Positions 8,272-18,036 of a DNA stretch of 64,000 bases are shown here, in pieces (position 1 is the first letter of the stretch; the number at the start of each line of letters is the position of its first letter). The position numbers and the translations under genes are program-made. The stretch comes from CAIVVT01 sp963757265 (GTDB lineage: Bacteria; Acidobacteriota; Terriglobia; Bryobacterales; Bryobacteraceae): assembly GCA_963757265.1 (NCBI GenBank), contig CAVWRA010000006.1, positions 1,860,001-1,924,000 on the forward strand, in the 5' to 3' direction. The notes beneath the pieces were generated by a model. That model was not told where the DNA came from. It made no database searches and saw only the letters and a program-made list of their open reading frames with translations.

Positions 8272-9892
8272 GCGCGCGCTGCTCGGCCTGCTCGAACAGA
8301 CCCCGTGTGCAGTACAAGGACGCCAGCGCAGTATTGGCGCGCGAGTCGCCCGGGTCGCGGCGCAGAAGTTCTGCATAGAATTCGTCCGGCTCGTGGAGCG
8401 TGCTGTAGAACTGGTCGAGCCGCTGGCCGGCGAGGTACAACTCGTCCGCGGAGCGGATCTCGGCCGGAGCAGGCGGACTCTGCACGGGCGTAGGCGGAGG
8501 TGAAGAGCTGGCCGGCGGAGGCTGGTAGGAGATCAGCTCGCGGTTGGCGGCGCTGAGCGAGGCGCGCAAGTCCTCGCGCCGCACTCCATCGGGCAAGGGC
8601 AGTTCCCGATCGAAGGGGTGTGCAGGGCCGATGTCGACGGTTTCCTCGTGGATGGTGCGGCCGCCGCCCTGCAGGCGCGCCGTGGCGCCGTGGACCTCCG
8701 AGGTCGTGTTGAGCGCGAACCGGATTTTCCCGGCATCGGCCTCCAGGTTGAGCGCGGCCTCCAGGTTGGCCTTCTTAAAGCCGCCCAACTGACGCACGGG
8801 ATACCAGTAGTGGCGGAACACCTTGACCTCATGCGGCTGGATCCAGCTATAGTCGGGCTGGTTGTCGGTGTAGCCGCCGCCCATCAGCTCGATGTATGGG
8901 CCGTCGGTGTCGCTGAGAATCTGGTCCCACATGCGGCCGGAAGGGCCGGCGCCCCATTCCCAGAATTTCTTGCCCGGAACCAGATGATGGTCGGCGACGT
9001 GAACGAGGCCCGCATCGCGGCCATGGTCATAGCCGCCGAAGAAGTCCTCGCGGGACTCGAAGGCGAAAGTCGAGAAGAAATTGCGGTGGTTTTTCCACCA
9101 GCTGATGTTGACGCGCCGGTCGGCGGGTTCGTCGTAGCTCTCCGCGCCAACGGGCCAGCTGACGAACTGAGTCTTGCCATGCGAGGCGCCATAGCGGACG
9201 TCTTCCGGGAAAATGACCTGGTAGTCCTCGTTCACCGGCACGGCGGCGTTCGCGAAGGCCAGGAAACTATGTTGCAGCGGCGTGCGGTTGATCAGCTTGA
9301 CGGTCGCCTCTATATAGGAGCGGTCAGGAAAGAGAGTGACGCCCACCACCCAACGCATGCGGTGGCGGAGTTCCGTTTCGCCGACCCAGATCGTCTTGCT
9401 GCCGTCCTCGTTTTCGACGACGCGCGAATCAACGGGCAACAGACCCGAGGCGCGATGGATGTGGGGGATGTTCCATTCAACGCCACCGGATGTCCAGGCG
9501 CCGATCATGGAGAGGATACCGGGCTTGACGACGTGCTGCTCATAAAAGAAGGAGTAACTGTCGGTCTTGTTAACGCCTGAGAAGATGCGGCCGCCCAATT
9601 CCGGCAGGACGCACAGCCTCACGTACGGGTTTTCGAGGCACAGCAGCCGATAGGTGCGGTCGGCGCGCTTGTCGCTCAGGTCATCGTAGAGCGGATAGGG
9701 GTAGATGTTGCCCTTGATGGCCACGTAGCTGCGGCCGGTATAGAAGATCGGATTCAGCTCGCCGGGTCCCCAGAGGTAGGTCGGGATAACGCGCGACTCC
9801 TCCCACACGCGCACCTGCGCCACGGCCGGCGCTGCAATCAGCAGCGCGTTGAGCATGGCGAGAATCGTGCCCACACGGATGGGAAGCTGCAT
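8222..9892 (-). CDS. Exported DUF5107-family protein, C-terminally truncated
   Basis: The 556-residue product starts with a signal peptide (MQLPIRVGTILAMLNALLIA, cleavage after APAVAQ). The DUF5107 region follows, with motifs RLLCLENPYVRLCVLPELGG, SGGVEWNIPHIHRASGLLPV, WEWGAGPSGRMWDQILSDTD and YIELMGGGYTDNQPDYSWIQ. DUF5107 proteins have a galactose-mutarotase-like fold and usually run to about 1000-1100 residues with many TPRs. Here only one TPR-like helix pair (ALASLYCTRGLFEQAEQRA) remains before the frame ends in CASAI. The start at 9892 has GGAGG 7 nt upstream; longer starts lack a leader. The TPR half has been lost by the junction described for 8037-8271. It probably acts on glycans; its activity is uncertain. 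Confidence 0.7.
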   Translation of the reverse strand: MQLPIRVGTILAMLNALLIAAPAVAQVRVWEESRVIPTYLWGPGELNPIFYTGRSYVAIKGNIYPYPLYDDLSDKRADRTYRLLCLENPYVRLCVLPELGGRIFSGVNKTDSYSFFYEQHVVKPGILSMIGAWTSGGVEWNIPHIHRASGLLPVDSRVVENEDGSKTIWVGETELRHRMRWVVGVTLFPDRSYIEATVKLINRTPLQHSFLAFANAAVPVNEDYQVIFPEDVRYGASHGKTQFVSWPVGAESYDEPADRRVNISWWKNHRNFFSTFAFESREDFFGGYDHGRDAGLVHVADHHLVPGKKFWEWGAGPSGRMWDQILSDTDGPYIELMGGGYTDNQPDYSWIQPHEVKVFRHYWYPVRQLGGFKKANLEAALNLEADAGKIRFALNTTSEVHGATARLQGGGRTIHEETVDIGPAHPFDRELPLPDGVRREDLRASLSAANRELISYQPPPASSSPPPTPVQSPPAPAEIRSADELYLAGQRLDQFYSTLHEPDEFYAELLRRDPGDSRANTALASLYCTRGLFEQAEQRARATFVWDQTRTCASAI

Positions 9893-10129
9893 TGGGGACC
9901 TCCGGCTGCTAAGAAGCATACACCAGGTCAACGGTGTCGCCCGTGACCTGACCGGGTTATTTGCACTGGCCGGGAGCAGCGGCTCAATCACCGGATGAAA
10001 GAATGCAGCGTGCCGGATCATAGGACGGCGGTTCGGTTTATACTGAATCGGCCCGGGAAGTCCAAAATGATCGAATAATGGCGTCGGCCCCAACCGGCCG
10101 AGTAGACTTGGCGGTGACAATCTCGCCAG

Positions 10130-10279
10130 GACTCGGAGATTCCGTTTATCACTTGCCATAGCGCCGGATTTGCGCCCCAACTCGAGATCCGTCTGGTGGG
10201 GCTGCTGGCTGACAACGTCCGGCGTTACACCAGCGGCTTGCCGCTAATGAACGTAGTGGACAAACAGCGCGGTTACTGA
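10130..10279 (+). pseudogene. C-terminal fragment of a D-isomer-specific 2-hydroxyacid dehydrogenase
   Basis: The frame reads IPFITCHSAGFAPQLEIRLV, then LLADNVRRYTSGLPLMNVVD and ends KQRGY before TGA at 10277. It contains the catalytic-histidine region (usually TPHxAG, here TCHSAG) and the C-terminal helix with the usual 'NVVDKQRGY' ending. The first two thirds of the enzyme, including the NAD-binding domain, are missing. An N-terminal fragment of the same family lies at 59890-60350. Confidence 0.65.
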
Positions 10280-10299
10280 TCCGCGAAGAGGTCCTATCG

Positions 10300-11283
10300 A
10301 TGAAACGCACATGTTTGTTTCTTCTGCCGATGCTCCTGGCCGCCACGTGCCCGGCGCAACAGGGCTGGAATTCACACGAAGGCGGGTTACTCAAATACCG
10401 GGTCATGATCCGCTTCGGTGAGGAGCCGGACACGCTGCCCGACGGTTGGCGGTTCGGCAGGGTCTCGGCCGTCGCTGTGGACTCAGGGGGGAACGTTTAC
10501 GTGGCCCAGCGCGGTCCGCGCGCCGACCCCATTGTGGTCTTCGATGCCGGCGGGAAATATATCCGTTCCTGGGGCCAAGGCGTGTGCAGCATGCTCCACG
10601 GGTTGAGGGTCGACAGGAATGATCATGTGTGGGTTACGGATACCGGTTATCACCTGGTGATGGAGTTCACGAGCGACGGCAAGCTGGTGCGCACTCTCGG
10701 CACCAGGGGAAAGCCCGACGCGACCCACGACACATTCAACCGCCCGACCGACGTGGGTTTCTTAGCGAACGGCGACATTCTGGTCACCGATGGTTATGGC
10801 AACTCGCGCGTGGTGAAGTTCTCGCGCGACGGCAAATACCTGATGGAATGGGGCAGGAAGGGCAAAGGCCCAGGGGAGTTCGATACGCCCCACGCAGTGG
10901 TGGTCGACTCGCGCCAGAATGTCTATGTCAGCGACCGCGAGAACAACCGCATTCAGATTTTCGATTCCCACGGTAAGTTCCTGCGGCAATGGACTCATCT
11001 GGGAGCGACCCAGGGGATGGACATCTCGCCGCAAGACGAGCTGTGGATCATCACGCACCGGAACAATGAAGAGAACCTGAGCTATGACACGCTGGCGGGG
11101 CGGATCATGCGTATCGACGTCGCGTCGGGTAAGATTCTCGGCTCCATGGAGAGTCCCGGACATTGGCTTTCGCTGGCTGGCAACGGAGTTATCTACATCG
11201 CCAGCCTGACTGGCAACGTTTTCCGGTGGTATCCGGGATGGCTGGGGGGCTTGCGTGAGACCGCGCCTGGCGTGGTTAAGTGA
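10300..11283 (+). CDS. Exported NHL-repeat beta-propeller protein
   Basis: The 327-residue protein has a signal peptide (MKRTCLFLLPMLLAATCPAQ) and about six NHL repeats. Clear repeat units are AVAVDSGGNVYVAQRGP, GLRVDRNDHVWVTDTGYHLV, DVGFLANGDILVTDGYGNSR and AVVVDSRQNVYVSDRENNRI. The last is closest to the consensus 'VYVSDxxNNRIQIFD'. The overall arrangement resembles the peptidyl-alpha-hydroxyglycine alpha-amidating lyase-like NHL proteins common in Acidobacteriota; most bacterial members have no proven activity. GAAGAGG lies upstream of the ATG. The gene follows a dehydrogenase remnant and has no obvious operon partner. Confidence 0.75.
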   Translation: MKRTCLFLLPMLLAATCPAQQGWNSHEGGLLKYRVMIRFGEEPDTLPDGWRFGRVSAVAVDSGGNVYVAQRGPRADPIVVFDAGGKYIRSWGQGVCSMLHGLRVDRNDHVWVTDTGYHLVMEFTSDGKLVRTLGTRGKPDATHDTFNRPTDVGFLANGDILVTDGYGNSRVVKFSRDGKYLMEWGRKGKGPGEFDTPHAVVVDSRQNVYVSDRENNRIQIFDSHGKFLRQWTHLGATQGMDISPQDELWIITHRNNEENLSYDTLAGRIMRIDVASGKILGSMESPGHWLSLAGNGVIYIASLTGNVFRWYPGWLGGLRETAPGVVK

Positions 11284-11743
11284 TAGGACAGAGTCAGATT
11301 CAATTTGGAAAAAAGCACCTGAAATAGAAGTGAACTGCCCTTGAAGTTCCGTCGCGGCAGTGCGGTGGCCAAGCTGGCGATCGAGCGGTGTCTATCGCTC
11401 GAGTCTCGCGCTTGCGCGATCTTCAGCTGCTGATATAATCCCCCATTGCATTCGGGGGGCACGGGACCGTAAAGGTACCAGGATTGCAGCTTGGCGAACG
11501 ACTAACGATATCACCAGATATCATTCCTGCCAGGACGTATTCGCCGGCAAGCGATCCAGTCGTGCTCGTGAGGATTACTCCGCGTATTGTTGCTCCCTAT
11601 CCCATGAATCGACACCGCCGCAGACCTGCATCGCCCATCCTGCCGTAAACGCCGTTTGGCGGGGCTTCGGGGCTGAAATCCCCGCCGCATGCAAATCCCA
11701 GCTGGCAGGCTTCGACGAGGGTGCCGCAGGACGAGCCTTGTTG
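11284..11743. other. Non-coding gap with palindromic motif copy b
   Basis: No gene is supported. GTAAACGCCGTTTGG (11645-11659) is a copy of the dispersed palindromic motif. A GC-rich hairpin (GCGGGG ... CCCCGC, about 11658-11686) could help terminate the leftward glycosidase transcript. GATATCACCAGATATC near 11508-11523 is a short direct repeat. Confidence 0.4.
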
Positions 11744-13522
11744 TTAGCGCGGTGCTTTTTTAGAGCGGATGCTATACAGCTTGTACCCGATCTCGCGGAC
11801 TGCCGCAATGGTCTCAAGGTATGGCGTATCGCAACCGTCCAGAAATCCGATTTGATAATTCTCGCCGTCGGATCGACCCGTAGTGGGCTCGTCGTAGAGT
11901 TTGAACCAGTGGGCGCCCACGATGGCTGGGTTTTCCAGGGCGCTGATGACATAGTGGCGGTAGGCATCGGCGCGCTGGTTCTGGTCGATGACACTACGCA
12001 AGCCGGTGTGGAACAAACCGCGGTCGAGCGCGCCGAAGTGAAACTCGCCAATGATGACAGGCTTGTCGAGACCCGTAGGCAGGACCAGGTCCTCTACACT
12101 GAACCTGTATAGGTTGAACCCGATCACGTCGCAGTATTTGGCGGCGTGCCGAACGATCTCCTGCTTTGCCGGCGGCTCGTCAGGCCATTCATGGAAGTCC
12201 AGGCGGCTGCCGAGATAGAGCTTATTGGGCAGGTATTGCCGTGCCAGGGTGGCCACGGTGCGGTAATAAAGTTCGAACCACGCAGGATCCGTGCTCACAT
12301 GGATTTCGTTATCCACAAAGAAACCAAGGCACCAGGGATCGCCATTCAGGGTCGGGCCGGCGCGCTGTAGGACGCTGCGCAGATTGTCTTCCCAGCCTTG
12401 CGTCCCCGGGCCGTTCTCCGCGCTGAGATGCGAACTGAGGATCGCGGTATAGGGGAGCTTCTGTTTCTCGGTGAACTCGGAGTCTGACCAGGCGCCGATC
12501 GTATTCAGGCCCCAGCTTTTCAAGCGGCGGAGGTTGCGTTCTGTGGCGGCGGCGCGCCAGTCCGTCCCATACTTCGTCGAGAGGTTTCGAATCAGGAAAT
12601 TGCCGTCGGGGGCGGGGTCCTCGAAGTAGGACTCGCGGCCCTGAATTCTGGTCTCATCGCTGAAGTTGACGCAATCTACACCGTTCGACCAGAAGAGCCT
12701 GCCGTCGGGGTCCACTAACCACCATTGGCCGTAGAGTTTCTCCACGCGAAAATGGCCCGTCGCCTTTAGGCTGGGACCATCGGCCCAGCCGCCGTACCCG
12801 TCGAGGCCGGGCGCGCCGGTATTCGCCGCGAGGTCCGCGTCCTCGCGTTCAAGATCGGCCTTGAGATCCCCGTCGCCGTGCACCTTATCGGGCCAGTCAT
12901 TTTGTTTGTACTGGCCGTACTTGTCTATGAACGGGTACCCCACGGACGTATCCGGGGTCCTTGCCACGCCGAAAGGCCGGATGTTGCCGATCTGTACGCT
13001 GGCTTGTTGTGCCCCGGCGATAACGAAGACCTTGAGCTTCTTTGCCCGGATGGGCTCATCAATCCCGTCCCACAGCGACATCCTGCCGCCCGGGATTCCG
13101 TGCATGCCGGAGAACTTCTCCACGTCATCCGCGGAGAGTTTCTTGCGTGGCGCGAACACATAGAGAGTGCCGGTCTGGCCCGGCTCAACGACAGCGAAGC
13201 CCCGAGCCCAGATGTCCCCATTCAGGTCCGCGTAAACTCGAACCTGCTGTTGCGAAGTGTTCTTCACATCCAGCGCGAGACCCAGGCGGTCGTTGATGTC
13301 GATCTCCTTGAAAGTGAACGTCGCCGCCGGCTTGCCATGCCCCGCCGGGAAACTGAGAAGAAAGAGGTTCGTCCCTTTCGACGGTGTAACGATGGCGCCG
13401 TGTGCAAAGACCTTGACCGATTTAACGGCCCGGCCTTGCGGTGTGATTGCTGGGGGAGCACATAGGGCTATGACGGGCAAAATGCCTATGAGCAAAGTAT
13501 GCACTGCCGACGGTCTTCTCAT
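11744..13522 (-). CDS. Exported GH50-like beta-agarase-type glycosidase
   Basis: The 592-residue protein has a signal peptide (about 21 residues), a carbohydrate-binding-like N-terminal region (FKEIDINDRLGLALDVKNTS, about 70-180) and a TIM barrel from about 255. The barrel opens with WWLVDPDGRLFWSNGVDCV (267-285), a hallmark of GH50 and related agarase-like proteins. Candidate catalytic residues are Glu406 in VDNEIH (acid/base) and Glu493 in IGEFHFG (nucleophile). The start at 13522 follows GAGGT 5 nt upstream. Soil members of this group are often annotated as beta-agarase without proof, so the true substrate may be another galactan-like polymer. It is probably periplasmic or secreted. Confidence 0.72.
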   Translation of the reverse strand: MRRPSAVHTLLIGILPVIALCAPPAITPQGRAVKSVKVFAHGAIVTPSKGTNLFLLSFPAGHGKPAATFTFKEIDINDRLGLALDVKNTSQQQVRVYADLNGDIWARGFAVVEPGQTGTLYVFAPRKKLSADDVEKFSGMHGIPGGRMSLWDGIDEPIRAKKLKVFVIAGAQQASVQIGNIRPFGVARTPDTSVGYPFIDKYGQYKQNDWPDKVHGDGDLKADLEREDADLAANTGAPGLDGYGGWADGPSLKATGHFRVEKLYGQWWLVDPDGRLFWSNGVDCVNFSDETRIQGRESYFEDPAPDGNFLIRNLSTKYGTDWRAAATERNLRRLKSWGLNTIGAWSDSEFTEKQKLPYTAILSSHLSAENGPGTQGWEDNLRSVLQRAGPTLNGDPWCLGFFVDNEIHVSTDPAWFELYYRTVATLARQYLPNKLYLGSRLDFHEWPDEPPAKQEIVRHAAKYCDVIGFNLYRFSVEDLVLPTGLDKPVIIGEFHFGALDRGLFHTGLRSVIDQNQRADAYRHYVISALENPAIVGAHWFKLYDEPTTGRSDGENYQIGFLDGCDTPYLETIAAVREIGYKLYSIRSKKAPR

Positions 13523-13942
13523 TTCGACCTCGTGTTCCTCATCAGGTTGCTTCGCTATCCGGTTGTCAGGTTACTGCCGATCGTGAACGGCCCGCGCCGG
13601 CTCGCCGCCCCGCGTACCGGACTGCGCTGGAGGATGCCGTTCTAGGTCAGAGTCAGCCTACCTCCGCACATCGGATGCGGATCCTCTGGCAGCTTATCAA
13701 ACCACGCCGGGGCTAGGAACTGGTGGCGACGGATGGCCCTTCCTGGGCTGCCTCAGTTGACCGGAATGGAAAGGACTCATGAAGTGGCTCCACCGAAGGA
13801 GGTTGGATATACAATCGATGGTGGCCAGGAAGCCAAAACGGGCACCCTGGTTCAGATCATCTCGACGGTGGGTTCACCCCAGGGCCAATGACTTCGCCGT
13901 ATGATACCTCAAGAGCGAAACTCAGGTTGAGGAGCCACACCG
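13523..13942. other. Intergenic region between divergent glycosidase genes
   Basis: No gene is visible in either strand. The 420-bp stretch must carry the promoters of the leftward GH50-like and rightward GH39-like genes, but no consensus promoter stands out. Confidence 0.4.
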
Positions 13943-15481
13943 ATGTACTTCCACTCAGGTCGCCTGCTTTCCTGCGCGGCGTTGCTGCTGACGCTTGCCC
14001 CTCTTCAAGCTGCCGCACAAACCCGCGCCATCAACGTGGACGCCTCTGCGGTCATAGGGGTGATCCGTTCTCTTCAGGGTCTGAACAACGGCCCGAACGC
14101 AAGCTGGCCGGCGCCGGACCCATCGGCCCCGAAGGTACCGCACCCCGACTTGATTTCCCGATACCGCGAACTGGGCGTTGACAGCGTCCGCACTCATGAC
14201 TCCGGCAGCGACGTCAACGCCTGGCTCCCCACCCGCAACGGCGACAAAGAGAGCATTTTTCCGAAGTGGGACGCGGATCCTTTCGCCGCGGCCAGCTACG
14301 ATTTTCGACGCGCCGACCAGGTAGTCAACGCGATTGTAGCTGCCGGAGCGGATGTTTACTTCCGCCTTGGTTCGGGACATGATCCGCGGCCCCCAGCGGA
14401 TTCTGACAAGTACGCCGAGATCTGCAAGCACGTGGTCATGCATTACAACGGCGGTTGGGCCGGTGGTTACCGCTACAACATCCGCTACTGGGAGTTCTGG
14501 AATGAACCGAACCTGTCGATGGACTGGGATGTGCCCGGAACCAAGGAGACGAAAGTATGGCTCGCCACCGAGTGGTTCGGTTCTCCGGAGGACTTCTTCC
14601 GCCTCTACGCTAAGGTCGCTAGGGCTGTCTTGTCCTACGATCCGGACCTCAAGATCGGCACAGGCTCAATCGCCGAGGGTGGGCGCCGCAGCGCCTATCG
14701 CGAGCAATTGATGGAGTACTGCGCGAAGAACAGCGTTCCGCTCGACTTCTTCGCCTTTCACCACTATCACGAGAACTCCTCGGATCCCTACGACATGATC
14801 CGTATAGCGCGAGAGATCCGCATGTTGCTGAACGCCTATGGCCTGCGCCGCACTGAGATTCATGCTGGTGAGTGGAACCTGAGCATCCGTGACCAGGAGC
14901 CCCAGAAACAGAACTCCATGGCCGCCGCCGCATTCACGGCCAGCGCCATGATCTACATGCAGGACGCGCCCATCGACCTGTCACATTACTACTCTGGGGG
15001 CGCCGGCGACATGGGCATGTGGGAACTGGACGGATCCCCGCGTAAGAAGGCGTTCGCCTTCCAGGCCGTCGGCCGGATGTTGGAAACGCCACAGCGGCTG
15101 CAAACCAGCGGGGCGGACACGCTGGGTTATGCGGTCCTGGCGGGCCGCTCGCGCCACGCCAGGAAAGTGCAGATTCTGGTGAGCAACTACGAGATGGGAC
15201 CGCTGTCTCCGATTCCGCTTCCCACCATGCCAGGCGTACCGGGCGTGGAAACGTACACCCCCAAGGGAGACCGGATCCGTTACGAGGACAACCGGCGCTA
15301 CGCACTCACGGTCAGGAACCTGCCCTGGGGAGACGCCGAGTTCACCCTTCGGCGCTACCGTGTCTCGGAGAAGGAGAACCTGACCCTGGTCGGAGAGGGC
15401 ATTTACAGGGGCGATGCACTTTCTCTATCGGCCGATCTTCCTGCACCGGGGGTGGAGCTCATTGTCCTTGAAACCAGGTAA
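13943..15481 (+). CDS. Exported GH39-like glycoside hydrolase
   Basis: The 512-residue protein has a signal peptide (about 26 residues, ending QAAAQ). Its (beta/alpha)8 barrel shows clan GH-A residues: the acid/base Glu188 in RYWEFWNEPN and the candidate nucleophile Glu310 in TEIHAGEWN. The order GVDSVRTHDSGSDVNAW, then YWEFWNEPN, then FFAFHHYH matches GH39 beta-xylosidases and alpha-L-iduronidases. A C-terminal beta-sandwich (about 390-512) closes the protein, as in that family. GAGGAG precedes the ATG by 9 nt. It sits among other exported glycosidases; whether it acts on xylosides or another substrate is not decidable here. Confidence 0.75.
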   Translation: MYFHSGRLLSCAALLLTLAPLQAAAQTRAINVDASAVIGVIRSLQGLNNGPNASWPAPDPSAPKVPHPDLISRYRELGVDSVRTHDSGSDVNAWLPTRNGDKESIFPKWDADPFAAASYDFRRADQVVNAIVAAGADVYFRLGSGHDPRPPADSDKYAEICKHVVMHYNGGWAGGYRYNIRYWEFWNEPNLSMDWDVPGTKETKVWLATEWFGSPEDFFRLYAKVARAVLSYDPDLKIGTGSIAEGGRRSAYREQLMEYCAKNSVPLDFFAFHHYHENSSDPYDMIRIAREIRMLLNAYGLRRTEIHAGEWNLSIRDQEPQKQNSMAAAAFTASAMIYMQDAPIDLSHYYSGGAGDMGMWELDGSPRKKAFAFQAVGRMLETPQRLQTSGADTLGYAVLAGRSRHARKVQILVSNYEMGPLSPIPLPTMPGVPGVETYTPKGDRIRYEDNRRYALTVRNLPWGDAEFTLRRYRVSEKENLTLVGEGIYRGDALSLSADLPAPGVELIVLETR

Positions 15482-15749
15482 CTGCCGGGCAGTAGCCCGT
15501 CAGCGGCTTAGTGAACTGTCCGCTTCGAATCTTTTCCATGCCGGTGCACGCTGAGGAACATGGGTGTACGCCCACCCGTGCAGATATCTACTCAACTTGA
15601 GCATGCGCCACCAGTGCCGGCTTGTGGCGCGTGACGATTGAGTCGCCGGGCATCGTGGCTTCCGACCACCTCTCTGTTCCAGAGTCATTGAGGCGAGAGA
15701 TGGGAGAAGGCCTTGAGTAGCCGGCACGGCCAGGCGCACGGCGGGCGCA

Positions 15750-17318
15750 TTAATTCAATATGGGCTCATGGACGATCAGGCCCTCCACGGCAATCGCACC
15801 GTCGCCGTTTGGAATGATCTCCACGGTGTGCCGTCCGTTGGCAAGACCCTTTGCGAGTGCCACGAGATGAACTTTGGAGCTGTCTGAGTCCGCCGGCGCC
15901 GCGAGCCTCTCCGTAAACAACTGCACCGCCTCCCACGTTGCTCCAAAGCCTTCCGGACATTTCTTTTTCGAGTAGCTCTGAGCCCAAGTGATTTTGAAGT
16001 CGCGATGATCAATCACGACCCGCCCGGAATTGGAGACGAAGACATCCGGGTAGGGCTCAGGTCCGGTGTAGTCCAGGAGATCGCCCCACTCGCCGTACTT
16101 GTATTTCGCACCATCGAATTCGCCCCGGCCGTCGAAGCCGGTCTTGGATCCGTAGACCTCGAATGTGAAATGCGACGCGTCGGCGTTGATCTTCGTGAAG
16201 ACGATCTTCCACTGCTCGGAGATAAGCGGCGTGCGGTGCGTCACGCGACGCAGCGCGGGCTGCCAGCCAGTGCCGAAGGCGGGTGAAGAGGTCGTGAAAG
16301 ACCACAACTCGTTCATCCTCGAAGGCGCCTGGCCGTCAATCAACACCGTGGCCGTGCCTGGCTTCAGGCCGTCGACCAGACCCAGCATGCAGTTGACACG
16401 GTTGCCCGTGAAGACCAGTTTCAAAGCGCTCGCCGGGCTCTCGCCGACAGCCGAGCGGCCAGTGAATCGCCACGGTTTTCCGGTGAACATGACGCCATCG
16501 GAGGAGCCTTCGTCAGGCAGCCCCTTGGCTTCGTAGGTCCGCACGGATGTGAGCCAGTCGTTTGGTCCCAATGGGTTGATCCGAAAGTGGCGCAGCAGGA
16601 TCCCCTGCATCAACTCCAGGCCGCGATCGTTGGGGTGGACGCTGTCCTGCAGGATGTCTTTGGGCGCGAGATGATTGGCATTGAGATAAGCGCGCAGATC
16701 CTCGTGCAAGTCCGCGAGTTCGCATCCGTACTGCTGCGCCAGGCGCCGGACCGCGACTGAGCCGTGCGCGGCATCAAGCGGAGCATTTACGTCTTCATCG
16801 GAGCGCAAGGGATCGGTGAGCAACATGATCTCTGAGGTGGTGTACCGCCGCATCCCCTGCAGCATGCGCTCATACTCGGGCATCGTCGCCCCCATGTCGT
16901 GCATGATCACCAGGTCGGGATCGAGCGGATAGACATCATTGAGAATTGAACGCACCAGTTGCCCGGCAGAGAAACCCGAGATCGACCGGTTCAGGAATGT
17001 GATCTCGGCATTCGGAAACTTCGCTTTGAGCGCCTCCTCCATGCGCCCGGCGCGCAGCGCCGCCGTGATGGACTGGCCGTAGATCAGAATCGTCACCGGG
17101 CAACGCCGCTCCGCGGTGCTGTGGGCCAGAAGCGCGACCGTGCGCTGCATGTGCGCGCCGAAGGACGCTTCCAGCGGGGCCGGCGGCAGCAACGACACAT
17201 AGTGGTCGAAGAGGTTGCCCGGCGCTTCAGCCGCGGGTGTCGTCTGACCGGCGGAAACCAGCGTCAGAGTGAGCGCCGCTACCCCGATCGGTGTCCATTT
17301 CAAGAGCCATCGAGTCAT
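15750..17318 (-). CDS. Exported SGNH-type hydrolase (putative carbohydrate esterase)
   Basis: The 522-residue protein begins MTRWLLKWTPIGVAALTLTL, a signal peptide. SGNH block I is TILIYGQSIT (serine at about residue 83; GQS in place of the usual GDS). Block II fits FLNRSISGFSAGQL, block III HDMGATMPEY, and block V the Asp/His pair in QDSVHPND. The C-terminal half is a beta-rich domain of unknown function. The start at 17318 has GAGGAG 7 nt upstream; an in-frame start six codons earlier has none. Such enzymes deacetylate or de-esterify polysaccharides. The gene starts immediately downstream of a broken glycosidase and converges with the GH39-like gene. Confidence 0.68.
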   Translation of the reverse strand: MTRWLLKWTPIGVAALTLTLVSAGQTTPAAEAPGNLFDHYVSLLPPAPLEASFGAHMQRTVALLAHSTAERRCPVTILIYGQSITAALRAGRMEEALKAKFPNAEITFLNRSISGFSAGQLVRSILNDVYPLDPDLVIMHDMGATMPEYERMLQGMRRYTTSEIMLLTDPLRSDEDVNAPLDAAHGSVAVRRLAQQYGCELADLHEDLRAYLNANHLAPKDILQDSVHPNDRGLELMQGILLRHFRINPLGPNDWLTSVRTYEAKGLPDEGSSDGVMFTGKPWRFTGRSAVGESPASALKLVFTGNRVNCMLGLVDGLKPGTATVLIDGQAPSRMNELWSFTTSSPAFGTGWQPALRRVTHRTPLISEQWKIVFTKINADASHFTFEVYGSKTGFDGRGEFDGAKYKYGEWGDLLDYTGPEPYPDVFVSNSGRVVIDHRDFKITWAQSYSKKKCPEGFGATWEAVQLFTERLAAPADSDSSKVHLVALAKGLANGRHTVEIIPNGDGAIAVEGLIVHEPILN

Positions 17319-17666
17319 GTCTTTGCTCCTCGACAAGGTATCGCCCCGGGTGGGGGCCCATGCGCATGGGGAGATTCACCACAACGGTCATTCCCAGACG
17401 CTGCGCTTCGTCCAGGATCCGAGCGCCGCTCGAGCGAACGGAGTTGGCGCCGCGCGCCGTGAGGTCCTTCATCGGGAATTTGCCGTTCGGGTCTCCCCAT
17501 AAACGGCGCCCTTGATGAAGTACGGCCGGCCGCCGCGGCATAGGCGAAAGCAGCCGTTTTCCTTTCGGATCTCCACTTTCACGCCGCCCGCCGGCACCCT
17601 GGGCGCGCTCTCCTGAGCGCCCGGTGACTGCGCGCTTCCGCCTGCCAGGCACGCGGACATCACCAT
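17319..17666 (-). pseudogene. Frameshifted and truncated glycoside-hydrolase N-terminus
   Basis: One minus frame reads MVMSACLAGGSAQS, then VKVEIRKENGCF and YFIKGAVYG, then fails. A different frame resumes with GDPNGKFPMKDLTARGANSV followed by RLGMTVVVNLPMRMG. Together they match the start of TIM-barrel glycosidase-like proteins ('KPYFIKGAVY ... L-A-GANSVR'). The frame change is near 17500-17512. The sequence stops at the ribosome site of the SGNH gene, so about 300 residues are missing. It cannot encode an active enzyme. Confidence 0.6.
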
Positions 17667-18036
17667 GATCGCACCCGATCCGTCCTTGCTCTTACGGCCG
17701 ACACTGTTCACCATGATCCCACTGTAACGCCCGCCCCAGCGCCAGCCGGTGAGCGCGCCTTTGCCGACTCTGTGGCCGGCATTCCCGCCGGCGCTGGGGC
17801 TACGCATTCGGCCGCGCCTGTGAACTCCCGATTGTAGATTCCAACGCGCGGGCGGGCGCGAATACCCACCTCGGGGTGGGGGACCCGGGCCGAAAAGATA
17901 GTGGAACTAATTGCTGCTGGTTCTAGAACCTTTGATATCTAGCATTTACGCAGGATTCCGGTAGCGTAGAGGTAACAGAAGACCCGCCGGGCGCTGTGCT
18001 CAAGAGTCAAATTGCCAAGGCGGGAGTGAGGTTCGC
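17667..18036. other. Upstream region of the PEP-CTERM gene
   Basis: No gene is supported. An AT-richer stretch at about 17900-17950 (ACTAATTGCTGCTGGTTCTA) may contain the promoter. GGCGGGAGTGAGG just before 18037 supplies the ribosome site. Confidence 0.35.

Noticed and set aside
18019..18036. Sigma-54 promoter upstream of the PEP-CTERM gene
   Set aside because: Some PEP-CTERM systems use sigma-54 (PrsK/PrsR), so I looked for TGGCAC-N5-TTGC; no acceptable match is present in 17820-18036.
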